Of a stretch of DNA of 64,000 bases, positions 55,345-63,448 are shown piece by piece. The stretch is taken from positions 186,001-250,000 of the forward strand of contig NZ_WBJS01000006.1 of the NCBI RefSeq assembly GCF_009296265.1, given 5' to 3'. The number at the start of each line of letters is the position of its first letter. Within the stretch, counting starts at the first letter, position 1. The notes under the pieces are model-generated. The model had not been told where the DNA came from. It searched no databases and saw only the letters and a list, made by a program, of their open reading frames with translations. A program made the position numbers and the translations under genes. The DNA comes from Thioclava sp. JE_KL1. GTDB lineage: Bacteria; Pseudomonadota; Alphaproteobacteria; Rhodobacterales; Rhodobacteraceae.

Positions 55345-57609
55345 ATGAGCCGTTTTGCCGCCCCGATTGCCGAACAGATCTGGGACATGAAATACCGTCT
55401 GAAGGAACAGGACGGGACCCCGATCGACGCGACCGTCGAGGATAGCTGGCGTCGGATCGCGCGCGCCTTGGCCGAGGTCGAGAATAAGCCCGCGAAATGG
55501 GAAGAGAAATTCTACGGCGCGCTGGAAGATTTCAAATATCTCCCCGCAGGCCGGATCGCGGCAGGTGCCGGCACCGGCCGCGCGGTGACGCTGTTCAACT
55601 GCTTCGTCATGGGAACGATCCCCGACAACATGGGCGGCATCTTCGACATGCTGAAGGAAGCCGCGCTGACGATGCAGCAGGGCGGGGGAATCGGCTACGA
55701 CTTCTCCACCATCCGCCCGCGCGGGGCCGAGGTGAAGGGCGTCGCCGCCGATGCGTCCGGTCCGCTGAGCTTCATGGATGTCTGGGATGCGATGTGCCGC
55801 ACGATCATGTCGGCGGGTTCGCGGCGCGGCGCGATGATGGCGACGATGCGCTGCGATCACCCCGATATCGAGAGCTTCATCACCGCCAAGCAGGATTCGG
55901 CCCGTCTGCGGATGTTCAACCTGTCCGTGCTGGTGACCGACGCATTCATGGAGGCCGTGAAGGCCGATGGCCCGTGGGATCTGAAATACGGCGACAAGGT
56001 CTATCACACGCTGAACGCCCGCGATCTGTGGAACAAGATCATGCGCGCGACCTATGACTACGCCGAGCCGGGCGTGATCTTCATCGACCGCATCAACAAG
56101 ATGAACAACCTCAACTATGTCGAGCAGATCGCCGCGACCAACCCCTGCGGCGAGCAGCCCCTGCCACCCTATGGCGCGTGCCTGCTGGGCTCGATCAACC
56201 TCGCGCGGCTGGTGACGAACCCGTTCGAGGCGGATGCGGGTCTGGATCCGAAGCAGCTCGACGAGATGGTGCGCCTTGCCATCCGCATGATGGACAACGT
56301 GGTCGACGCCTCGCGCTTCCCGCTGGAGCAGCAGCGCGAAGAGGCGCAGAACAAGCGCCGTATCGGCCTGGGCGTGACCGGTCTGGCCGACGCGCTCCTG
56401 ATGCTGGGCCTGCGCTATGGCTCGGAAGAGGCGGCGGCGCAGACCGAAGTCTGGATGAAGCAGATCGCGCGGGCGAGCTATCTCGCCTCGGTCGATCTGG
56501 CGAAGGAGAAGGGGCCGTTCCCGCTCTTCGATGCCGAGAAATACCTCGCCTCTGGCAACATGATGCAGATGGATGATGACGTCCGCGAGGCGATCCGCGA
56601 GCACGGTATCCGCAATGCGCTGCTGACCTCCATCGCACCGACCGGGACGATCTCGCTTTACGCGGGCAACGTGTCCTCGGGCATCGAACCGGTCTTCGCC
56701 TATGCCTACAAGCGCAAGGTGCTGCAGCCCGACGGCTCGCGCACCGAGGAAGAGGTTGTCGATTACGCGGTGCAGATGTGGCGCGACAAGTTCGGGGACA
56801 AACCGCTGCCCGACTATTTCGTCAACGCCCAGACGCTCGCGCCGATGGATCACGTCCGGATGCAGGCGGCCGCGCAGAAATGGATCGACAGCTCGATCTC
56901 CAAGACCATCAACTGCCCCGAGGATATCCCCTTCGAGGCGTTCAAATCGGTCTATATGGAAGCCTGGGACACCGGCTGCAAAGGCTGCACCACCTACCGT
57001 CCGAACGACGTGACCGGCTCGGTGCTCAGCGTGTCGGAGACCTCCGAAGATGCGCCGGAAGTCGATGAAGGCGCCGATGTGGTCTACCTGACCGAGCCGC
57101 TGGATCGTCCCGCGGCGCTCGAAGGCTCGACCTACAAGATCAAGTGGCCGGGCTCGGAGCACGCGATCTACATCACGATCAACGATATCGTCCAAGGCGG
57201 TCACCGTCGTCCCTTCGAGGTCTTCATCAACTCGAAGAACATGGAGCATTTCGCCTGGACCGTGGCGCTGACGCGGATGATCTCGGCGGTGTTCCGGCGC
57301 GGCGGCGATGTGTCCTTCGTGGTCGAAGAGCTCAAAGCCGTGTTCGATCCGCGCGGCGGGGCCTGGATGCAGGGCAAATACATCCCCTCCATCCTCGCGG
57401 CGATCGGCGGCGTGATCGAGCGTCACATGATCTCGATCGGCTTCCTCGAAGGCGAAGGGCTGGGCCTGAAATCCGACCCCGAGGCCGACCGCATGGCCAT
57501 CGGCGAAGCCCCCCGCGGCAAAGCCTGCCCGTCCTGCGGCTCCTACGCCCTGCGGATGGTCGAAGGCTGCATGACCTGCGCCGATTGCGGCCACTCCAAA
57601 TGCGGCTGA
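55345..57609 (+). CDS. Adenosylcobalamin-dependent (class II) ribonucleotide reductase, short form
   Basis: A second class II reductase, 754 residues, clearly distinct in length and sequence from the 1219-residue NrdJ. Active-site candidates are Cys86 in LFNCFVMG and the NPCGEQ motif (266-271); the segment ALLTSIAPTGTISLYAGNVSSGIEPVF marks the finger-loop/substrate region, and the protein ends in CPSCGSYALRMVEGCMTCADCGHSKCG, a Cys-rich tail (two CxxC motifs) for re-reduction. I start at ATG 55345 (MSRFAAPIAEQIWDMKYRL), with CGAGGACC upstream. Both enzymes need vitamin B12. Confidence 0.93.
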   Translation: MSRFAAPIAEQIWDMKYRLKEQDGTPIDATVEDSWRRIARALAEVENKPAKWEEKFYGALEDFKYLPAGRIAAGAGTGRAVTLFNCFVMGTIPDNMGGIFDMLKEAALTMQQGGGIGYDFSTIRPRGAEVKGVAADASGPLSFMDVWDAMCRTIMSAGSRRGAMMATMRCDHPDIESFITAKQDSARLRMFNLSVLVTDAFMEAVKADGPWDLKYGDKVYHTLNARDLWNKIMRATYDYAEPGVIFIDRINKMNNLNYVEQIAATNPCGEQPLPPYGACLLGSINLARLVTNPFEADAGLDPKQLDEMVRLAIRMMDNVVDASRFPLEQQREEAQNKRRIGLGVTGLADALLMLGLRYGSEEAAAQTEVWMKQIARASYLASVDLAKEKGPFPLFDAEKYLASGNMMQMDDDVREAIREHGIRNALLTSIAPTGTISLYAGNVSSGIEPVFAYAYKRKVLQPDGSRTEEEVVDYAVQMWRDKFGDKPLPDYFVNAQTLAPMDHVRMQAAAQKWIDSSISKTINCPEDIPFEAFKSVYMEAWDTGCKGCTTYRPNDVTGSVLSVSETSEDAPEVDEGADVVYLTEPLDRPAALEGSTYKIKWPGSEHAIYITINDIVQGGHRRPFEVFINSKNMEHFAWTVALTRMISAVFRRGGDVSFVVEELKAVFDPRGGAWMQGKYIPSILAAIGGVIERHMISIGFLEGEGLGLKSDPEADRMAIGEAPRGKACPSCGSYALRMVEGCMTCADCGHSKCG

Positions 57610-57644
57610 GCCGGGTGAGTTGAAGAGCCAGAAAAAGCAAATGA

Positions 57645-57674
57645 GTGCGCAGGCGAAAGCATAAGCCTGCGCAC
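57645..57674. repeat. Ten-base inverted repeat at the left edge of the accessory region
   Basis: GTGCGCAGGC (57645-57654) and GCCTGCGCAC (57665-57674) form a perfect stem with a ten-base loop, 35 bases after the reductase stop. No T run follows, so it is a weak terminator or an mRNA 3' stabiliser, and it marks where ordinary genes stop and the gene-poor tract begins. Confidence 0.55.
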
Positions 57675-58077
57675 GGGCTGTCAAGCTAGAATTGAACCTG
57701 GCAGACGCGCTCATCGGCATGGAGCGCACTTAGTGCTTCAAGAAATGGGCCGACGGCTCGACTAAGACTGTCGCGTTGCCCACGGGCTGAACCGTCGCCT
57801 CGTAGCCACCGGCTTTCTTGCGGCGCAAATGGGATTTCTGCTCTGGGACCTTCCAGCAGTAAGGCTGGAAACGGCCCAGAGCCGACCTTCATTGTTATCG
57901 CCGTCGCTGTGGTGCAGCTGGACGGAAGCGGTCGTTCGTGACCCGGTGCAGCATTGTCATGGTTGCAACGGAGAAAACGCGGACGAGGCGGCTTTTTTCC
58001 GGGTCTGCCACCTTGCGCTGAAGGGCTAGATTCCGCAGGGTTAGTTGTGTAGCCTCCCGCCAACGGCAGGAGGTGTC
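57675..58077. other. Gene-poor tract between the reductase and the accessory cassette
   Basis: No credible gene. An open frame of 125 codons exists on the minus strand but reads as low-complexity Pro/Arg/Ser sequence without a ribosome site. The tract includes GAAGGTCGGC (complement of 57881-57890), a motif also seen at 63589-63598 and 63725-63734. I infer sequence debris typical of insertion hot spots. Confidence 0.5.
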
Positions 58078-58239
58078 ATGGACATACCAAATCTTATCCT
58101 GTGGGGAATTGCCCTAATCGTGACAATTGTTCTTGGCGTTTGGGGCATTCGCGCCGCGCGGTCCCGGAAAAGCCAGAATCAGGACGTGCGGGGGGGCTCA
58201 ACCGGCATTCAGTCCGGCCGTGACACGAAAATCAAATAA
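58078..58239 (+). CDS. Small membrane protein with C-terminal GST-x-IQ motif, first gene of a two-gene cassette
   Basis: A 53-residue protein: residues 5-23 (NLILWGIALIVTIVLGVWG) form one transmembrane helix, followed by a basic stretch RAARSRKSQNQ and a short cytoplasmic tail GGSTGIQSGRDTKIK. The start ATG 58078 follows CAGGAGG (58069-58075). Its stop shares a base with the next start (TAATG). The tail matches the N-terminus of the next protein: GSTGIQSGRD versus GSTAIQATGD. The IQ-S-G core is reminiscent of RHIM-like or bacterial amyloid-signalling motifs. No family name is known to me. Confidence 0.72.
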   Translation: MDIPNLILWGIALIVTIVLGVWGIRAARSRKSQNQDVRGGSTGIQSGRDTKIK

Positions 58240-59300
58240 TGCTTGGCGGCCAAAAACAGAACGCGACTGAAGGCTCAACCGCAATTCAGGCAACAGGCGA
58301 TGTCACCGTCAACGGTGGGCTCTCACCCGCTCAGATGGTGGAGATACTTTCAGCATTGACAGCCCACGTTGAAACGCTGGGTAATGTCGCTAGAGCACAA
58401 ATCGAAGACCGGCTAAAGGCATTCGAAGCTGGCGTTTTGGAACGTTTTGCAACCGACGACACGACGCGTTCGGAGGCGTTTCGTGAACCGGACTTCCTTG
58501 CAGCAACTCTTGATGCTCAGAAAGCGTTCGCTAGAAGCGGCGACGAGGGCTTAAGGGAGGTTCTGACCGATCTCGTGGCGCAGCGATCCAAGATTGCGGA
58601 GCGAAGCCGCCTTTCGCTGACCTTGAACGATGCAATTGCTAAGGTTGGCTCCATTCCCGATTCTGATCTTAACGCCCTCAGCATGATTTTCACCTTCCAG
58701 AATGTTCAAAACAATGGGCTGATGAACATTCAACAACTTGCAGACTTTCTTTCGCGTGTCTGTCTGCCGCTCTTAGACAACATCTCAACAAGTGAATCAG
58801 CCGCGAACTATCTCGCGGCGCATGGCTGCTTAATCCCGCCGTCCGGTATCGCAGTCCAAACTGATGCGCTCGGAATAATTTCGCAGAGATATGGTGACAT
58901 CATCACAAAGGGCGTATCTGAGGCCGCTCTTCGTGATAAGTTCGCTGACTACGACCATTTGTTACAAAAAGGTCTGATTGTGGATTCGCCTTATGGCAAC
59001 GGCCAAAAAGTATTCGCCGTCAGCGGGCCTCAACTTGAAACGGTGTTGTCGCAAGTCGGAATTTACGGAGAATACTCCGGACGGTATAAAGAGGTCTCTA
59101 GCGGTTCCCAGCCCACTGGAGATGAATTCCAAGGCGTGATGAATGCCCATCTCCCGAGAATCTCCGAAATAATGGCAACATACAACCAGCCAACAATTAA
59201 AAACTCACGGCTTACGTCGATCGGAATCGCGCTAGCTCACGCGAACTTGGCAAAAGGACCACTTCGGGATGTTGATCTTTCAATATGGATCAAACCCTAG
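58239..59300 (+). CDS. LPO_1073/Vpar_1526-like family protein, second gene of the cassette
   Basis: A 353-residue soluble protein. It starts MLGGQKQNATEGSTAIQATGDVTVNGG, a polar/Gly-rich head with an IQ-x-x-D repeat, then mostly alpha-helical sequence (residues about 30-230) and a C-terminal domain ending TSIGIALAHANLAKGPLRDVDLSIWIKP. The AHAN...DLSIWI ending and the IQA-GDV head match what I recall of the LPO_1073/Vpar_1526 family, whose function is unknown. Base composition is clearly lower in GC than the neighbourhood. No catalytic motif is recognised. Translationally coupled to the small membrane protein. Confidence 0.75.
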   Translation: MLGGQKQNATEGSTAIQATGDVTVNGGLSPAQMVEILSALTAHVETLGNVARAQIEDRLKAFEAGVLERFATDDTTRSEAFREPDFLAATLDAQKAFARSGDEGLREVLTDLVAQRSKIAERSRLSLTLNDAIAKVGSIPDSDLNALSMIFTFQNVQNNGLMNIQQLADFLSRVCLPLLDNISTSESAANYLAAHGCLIPPSGIAVQTDALGIISQRYGDIITKGVSEAALRDKFADYDHLLQKGLIVDSPYGNGQKVFAVSGPQLETVLSQVGIYGEYSGRYKEVSSGSQPTGDEFQGVMNAHLPRISEIMATYNQPTIKNSRLTSIGIALAHANLAKGPLRDVDLSIWIKP

Positions 59301-59718
59301 GAACAGCATTTTCGACTGGACGATGAATCATCACTTCATGTCGATGCACCGCCGCGACTCCGCTTCCTGGCTTGCAAGACTGGATCGCACGTCTGTTCTA
59401 TCGCGCACAAATGGCCGCCAAGGCCACTCGGCCCCCGGCGTTACGGTGCGCCGACTGTTGGAAGCGCCGCCGTTCGTCCAGGGCGCGGCGAACAACCGCT
59501 CCCCGCCCGGGACCACCGGACCCGTCGCGATCGGCCCTTAGCTGCCATTGACCAGATGCCCAAGTGCTGCATCGCAGCTTCCCCGAAGCAGACTTTGACC
59601 CGTTTCATTGCTTTCGCTGAAACTACGCAACGTCGGTTTTTGAGAGCCGCTCAACCAAACCTACAGTTAGGCAGATGCGAAAAAGGCGCTATTCTGTTTC
59701 AAGTTTGGGGAACCCTGC
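59301..59718. other. Gene-poor tract, no supported gene
   Basis: Open frames of 60-124 codons occur on the plus strand but lack ribosome sites and conserved-looking sequence; they are taken as noise. The tract separates the cassette from the oxidoreductase genes. I see no tRNA, repeat pair or insertion sequence ends in it. Confidence 0.5.
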
Positions 59719-60459
59719 TCAAAGCAACCCACCGTTGGCACGCAGTATTTGGCCGTTTATCCAACCGCCATCGGGCCCCGCAAGAAACGCCACTACATTG
59801 GCGATGTCTTCTGGCGTGCCAAGACGTTCCAATGGCGGCATCTTTGACATTTTCTGAACGAGGTCTTCAGGCTTTCCATCCAGAAACAGGGCGGTGGCAG
59901 TCGGTCCCGGAGCAACTGCGTTCACGGTGATGTTACGACCGCGCATTTCTTTGGCCATGATGCTGGTCATCGTCTCGACCGCCGCTTTGAGCCCCGCATA
60001 GATACCATATGTTTCCAGCTTGAGGCCAACAACAGATGTGGACAGGTTGATAATGCGGCCTCCGTCCGGCAGGCGGGTTGAAGCTTCGCGTAAGGTGTTG
60101 AATGTGCCTTTCAAATTCACCGCAACCTGTGTGTCGAACAGGTCGTCGTCGCTGTCTCCGATCTTGGCCAGTTTCATGATGCCTGCGTTGTTTACCAAGA
60201 CATCGACCCCCCCGAATTTCGTCTCGGCACAATCGAACAGACGCTTTACGTCAGAGGCGTCTGATACGTCGGCTTTTGCAGACATGGCGCGGCCTCCTTG
60301 TGCCTCGATCTTACGCACGACACCGGCTGCGGCGACCTCGCTGCCAGCGTAATTGACGACGACGTCGAACCCTTCGCGCGCGAGGCGTGCCGCGATTGCA
60401 GCCCCAATGCCACGAGATGCGCCGGTTACGAGGGCCGTTTTGTGTGTCGGATCGGTCAT
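59719..60459 (-). CDS. Short-chain dehydrogenase/reductase
   Basis: A 246-residue classical SDR: cofactor motif TGASRGIG (12-19), NNAG (90-93), the catalytic Ser near 140-142 and Tyr154-x3-Lys158 (YAGLK). NADP preference is suggested by Arg17 after Ser16, but not certain. Substrate unknown. The start MTDPTHKTALVTG has AAGGACG upstream; the longer frame lacks support. Divergent from the LysR gene at 60575, which probably controls it. Confidence 0.9.
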   Translation of the reverse strand: MTDPTHKTALVTGASRGIGAAIAARLAREGFDVVVNYAGSEVAAAGVVRKIEAQGGRAMSAKADVSDASDVKRLFDCAETKFGGVDVLVNNAGIMKLAKIGDSDDDLFDTQVAVNLKGTFNTLREASTRLPDGGRIINLSTSVVGLKLETYGIYAGLKAAVETMTSIMAKEMRGRNITVNAVAPGPTATALFLDGKPEDLVQKMSKMPPLERLGTPEDIANVVAFLAGPDGGWINGQILRANGGLL

Positions 60460-60574
60460 ATTCACGTCCTTGTCTGAGAAAGGCACATTGCCTGTCATGC
60501 CCGGAATATAGCCTTGAACTTTCTTTCGAAAATCAGGCATAGTTTGACATCACTATTCGGTTTGATCGGACAAT

Positions 60575-61465
60575 ATGATGGACCGCCTCGACGCGATGAA
60601 CGTCTTCACCCGCATTGTAGAGGCGCGTAGCTTCACGCAGGTCGCCAGCGATCTAGGGCTACCACGCTCGACGCTCACAGATGCGATCAAGCGGCTGGAG
60701 GATCGTTTGGGGGTCAGCCTGCTCCATCGCACCACACGGGTTGTGCGCCCGACGTTGGACGGGGAAGATTTTTACCGTCGCTGCCTGTCAATTTTGTCAG
60801 AAATGGAGGATGCGGAATCTGCCTTCTCGGGCGCTAAGCCGAAAGGCAAGCTGCGTGTCCATGTTCACGGCATTCTTGCACGACATTTTTTATTGCCGAC
60901 ACTACCCGATTTTCTGGCGCGGTTCCCGGACATAGAGATCCAGATCGGCGAAGGGGATCGCCTTGTCGAACTCGTCCGTGAAGGTGTGGATTGCGTGCTG
61001 CGCGTGGGCGCGCCTGCCGATAGTGACCTGATCATCCGCAAACTCACGAGCCTGGAAGAAGTGACATGTGCATCGCCCGCCTATCTGGACCGGTTCGGCA
61101 CTCCGCAAACGCTTGCCGCGCTGGACGGTCACCAGATGGTCGGGTTCAGATCCACCGCAACAGGAACGGTCCTGCCACTGGAGTTTGTTCAGCGAGGCGA
61201 GCGAAAGACCGTCACATTGCCAACGCCGGTGACGGTGACGTCTGCGGATACACTTGTCGAATGCGCACGCCTTGGGTTGGGGCTCATCCAGAAGCCCCGC
61301 TATTCCAGCGCAGATGATTTGGCATCTGGACGGCTCATAGAAGTGCTTAGCAACACTCCGCCACCATCGTCGCCCGTGTCGATCCTATATCCGCGGGCGC
61401 GCCACCAGTCTCCGCGGGTTCGGGCCTTTATCGATTGGGCGGAAAGAGCATTTACGGCCGCTTAA
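60575..61465 (+). CDS. LysR-type transcriptional regulator next to the SDR gene
   Basis: A 296-residue LysR protein with the N-terminal winged helix (FTRIVEARSFTQVASDLGLPRSTLTDAIKRLEDRLGVSLLHRTTR, residues about 11-55) and a periplasmic-binding-like effector domain. The subfamily looks like the one that often pairs with oxidoreductases. ATG 60575 or 60578. It is transcribed away from the SDR gene; 115 bases in between hold the expected T-N11-A type operator, which I did not fix exactly. Confidence 0.92.
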   Translation: MMDRLDAMNVFTRIVEARSFTQVASDLGLPRSTLTDAIKRLEDRLGVSLLHRTTRVVRPTLDGEDFYRRCLSILSEMEDAESAFSGAKPKGKLRVHVHGILARHFLLPTLPDFLARFPDIEIQIGEGDRLVELVREGVDCVLRVGAPADSDLIIRKLTSLEEVTCASPAYLDRFGTPQTLAALDGHQMVGFRSTATGTVLPLEFVQRGERKTVTLPTPVTVTSADTLVECARLGLGLIQKPRYSSADDLASGRLIEVLSNTPPPSSPVSILYPRARHQSPRVRAFIDWAERAFTAA

Positions 61466-61568
61466 AGGCAAGATGTTATATTCAACCCAATGGGCGAGGA
61501 ACGCCGACCTGCGCAGCAGTGTCAAACACAATAACGTCGCGACGCCGCACCAGAGGTTGGCGTCGCGC

Positions 61569-62468
61569 TTAGCTTTCACCCTGACATATCTCGATAAACG
61601 CCCGCAACGGAGCGGGGGTGAAGCGATTGGGGTAGTAAAGGCGTGGCCCATCCAGCTCAGATCGCCAGTCTGGCAGAATAGGCACAAGGCGTCCTGCGTC
61701 AAAATCATCGCCAAGCCAATTATGGAAGGTGTGTATGACCCCCAACCCTGCTTGCGCATATTTTAAGCCGGTGTTGAGGGCGCCGACGCTGAGAATGAGC
61801 GCGTTTTTTGGTTCAACACGCACGGAGCGTCCTTTGTTTTGCAGAACCCAAGGCAGCATCGCGCCATCGTCCAACCGATATCGGATCGCATCATGTGCGG
61901 TAAGATCTTCTGGGGTTTGAGGCACCCCGCGCGCCTCAAGGTATTCCGGGGACGCGGCACACACCATCTGCTGTCGACGTGGTCCAATCGGAATTGAAAT
62001 CATATCTTGCTCAAGCACGCTGCCATAGCGAATGCCCGCATCATAGCCCATGGCCACGATGTCGATCAAACCGCTCTCAACGACGATTTCCACCTCAACA
62101 TTCGGGTGGCGTGCCCGATAGTGCGCGAGCAGCGATGGCAAGATGTCGGGCATCACCGCGCCCGGCACGTTTAGCTTCAGCCGACCTTGCACCTGCGCCC
62201 CAAGCGTTGCCACCTCGTGACACGCAGCCTCCAACGCAGACAACAAAGGGCGCACGCGATCCACCAAGAGCTGCCCCGCATCGGTCAGGTGCAGGCTTCG
62301 CGTCGTGCGACGCAAAACAGGTGTGCCAAGTTGCGCTTCAATCCGCGTGACGGTGGCGCTGACATTCGAGGGGGCGATCCCGAGCCTGCGAGACGCGGCA
62401 CGAAAGCCCCCTTCGCGCAGCACCGTCAGCAAGACAGAGAGATCGTCGGGGGAAACACTGTTCTTCAC
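61569..62468 (-). CDS. LysR-type transcriptional regulator next to the NmrA-like gene
   Basis: A 299-residue LysR protein: DNA-binding helix-turn-helix in SVLLTVLREGGFRAASRRLGIAPSNVSATVTRIEAQLGTPVLRRTTRS (residues about 11-59) and a C-terminal effector domain. It is not closely related to the other LysR here. GTG 62468 is chosen because an AGG lies eight bases upstream; a TTG three codons earlier is in frame. It is divergent from the NmrA-like gene, the usual target layout. Confidence 0.9.
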   Translation of the reverse strand: MKNSVSPDDLSVLLTVLREGGFRAASRRLGIAPSNVSATVTRIEAQLGTPVLRRTTRSLHLTDAGQLLVDRVRPLLSALEAACHEVATLGAQVQGRLKLNVPGAVMPDILPSLLAHYRARHPNVEVEIVVESGLIDIVAMGYDAGIRYGSVLEQDMISIPIGPRRQQMVCAASPEYLEARGVPQTPEDLTAHDAIRYRLDDGAMLPWVLQNKGRSVRVEPKNALILSVGALNTGLKYAQAGLGVIHTFHNWLGDDFDAGRLVPILPDWRSELDGPRLYYPNRFTPAPLRAFIEICQGES

Positions 62469-62584
62469 ACAGAACAACCTATTCTCAATTAAGCGGATTA
62501 TGCTCCTTCAAAAGAACAGTTATTCCATTGAGCATCAACATCCACTGCGCCTTTGGCGCGCAATATTTGTCGGGAGACTGAAGA

Positions 62585-63448
62585 ATGCTGATCGTCACGG
62601 GTGCATCGGGAAAATTGGGTGGTCTTGCGGTGGAGGCGCTCTTGCGCATCGTTCCTGTGGCACAAATCGGGGTCAGTGTCCGCGACCCGAAAAAGCTGGC
62701 GTGGCTGGCCGCGCGCGGCGTGCGTGTGCGCCAAGGTGATTACGCAGATGCGGATAGCCTACGTTATGCATGGGAAGGGGCACGCCGGGTTTTGCTTGTG
62801 TCATCGAATGCGCGAACCTATGGAGAAGATCCGCTCCAGCACCATGAAACAGCCATAAAGGTTGCAAAAGAGCTTGGCGTTGAACGGATATTTTACACCA
62901 GCCAAACCGCCAGCAGCGCGCAATCCCAGTTCCTACCGGCACGCGACCACGCCGCAACCGAAGAGATTCTGGCAGCCTCTGGGCTGGCTTGGACCGCGCT
63001 GCGCCATGGCTTTTACGCAGAGAGTGCTGTGGGCATGAACGTGCATGGCTTTGCGAGCGGTCGTTTGGTAGGCCCTGCGGACGGCAAAGTGGCTTGGACG
63101 ACCCACGACGACCTGGCAGAAGTTGATGCGCGTCTCCTGGCCGGGCAGGAAATATTTGAAGGCGCAACACCACCTCTCACAGGCAGTGAAGCCCTTAATC
63201 TTGCTGACCTTGCGCAGATGGCGAGCACATTGACCGAAAAGAAGGTAACTCGCGAGACGATCAGTGAAGAGACACTGCTCCAGAACTTGGAGAACGTGGG
63301 CGTGCCTGCCCCCGTTAGAAGCGTCATTCAGGGCTATTATCGCGCCGCAAAAGCAGGGGAGTTTGCCGTCGTAGATCCGACGCTCGCACGCATTCTCGGC
63401 CGCGCGCCACGCCTGATGCGAGACGTCTTGGCCCGCGCATTGGCATAA
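62585..63448 (+). CDS. NmrA-like NAD(P)-binding protein (QOR2/YtfG type)
   Basis: A 287-residue atypical SDR with N-terminal MLIVTGASGKLGGLAVEAL (Rossmann motif GASGKLG, 6-12), VSVRDPKKLAWLAARGVRVRQGDYADADSL and the FYTSQTASS segment. These are typical of NAD(P)H:quinone oxidoreductase type 2 (QorB/YtfG) and redox-sensing NmrA proteins, which often lack the SDR catalytic Tyr-Lys; none is evident. ATG 62585 has GGGAGACTGAAG upstream. Regulated presumably by the divergent LysR. Confidence 0.85.
   Translation: MLIVTGASGKLGGLAVEALLRIVPVAQIGVSVRDPKKLAWLAARGVRVRQGDYADADSLRYAWEGARRVLLVSSNARTYGEDPLQHHETAIKVAKELGVERIFYTSQTASSAQSQFLPARDHAATEEILAASGLAWTALRHGFYAESAVGMNVHGFASGRLVGPADGKVAWTTHDDLAEVDARLLAGQEIFEGATPPLTGSEALNLADLAQMASTLTEKKVTRETISEETLLQNLENVGVPAPVRSVIQGYYRAAKAGEFAVVDPTLARILGRAPRLMRDVLARALA

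Noticed and set aside
57686-58063. 125-codon open frame on the minus strand
   Set aside because: No ribosome site, Pro/Arg/Ser-rich random-looking composition, and it covers the promoter and ribosome-site region of the plus-strand cassette.
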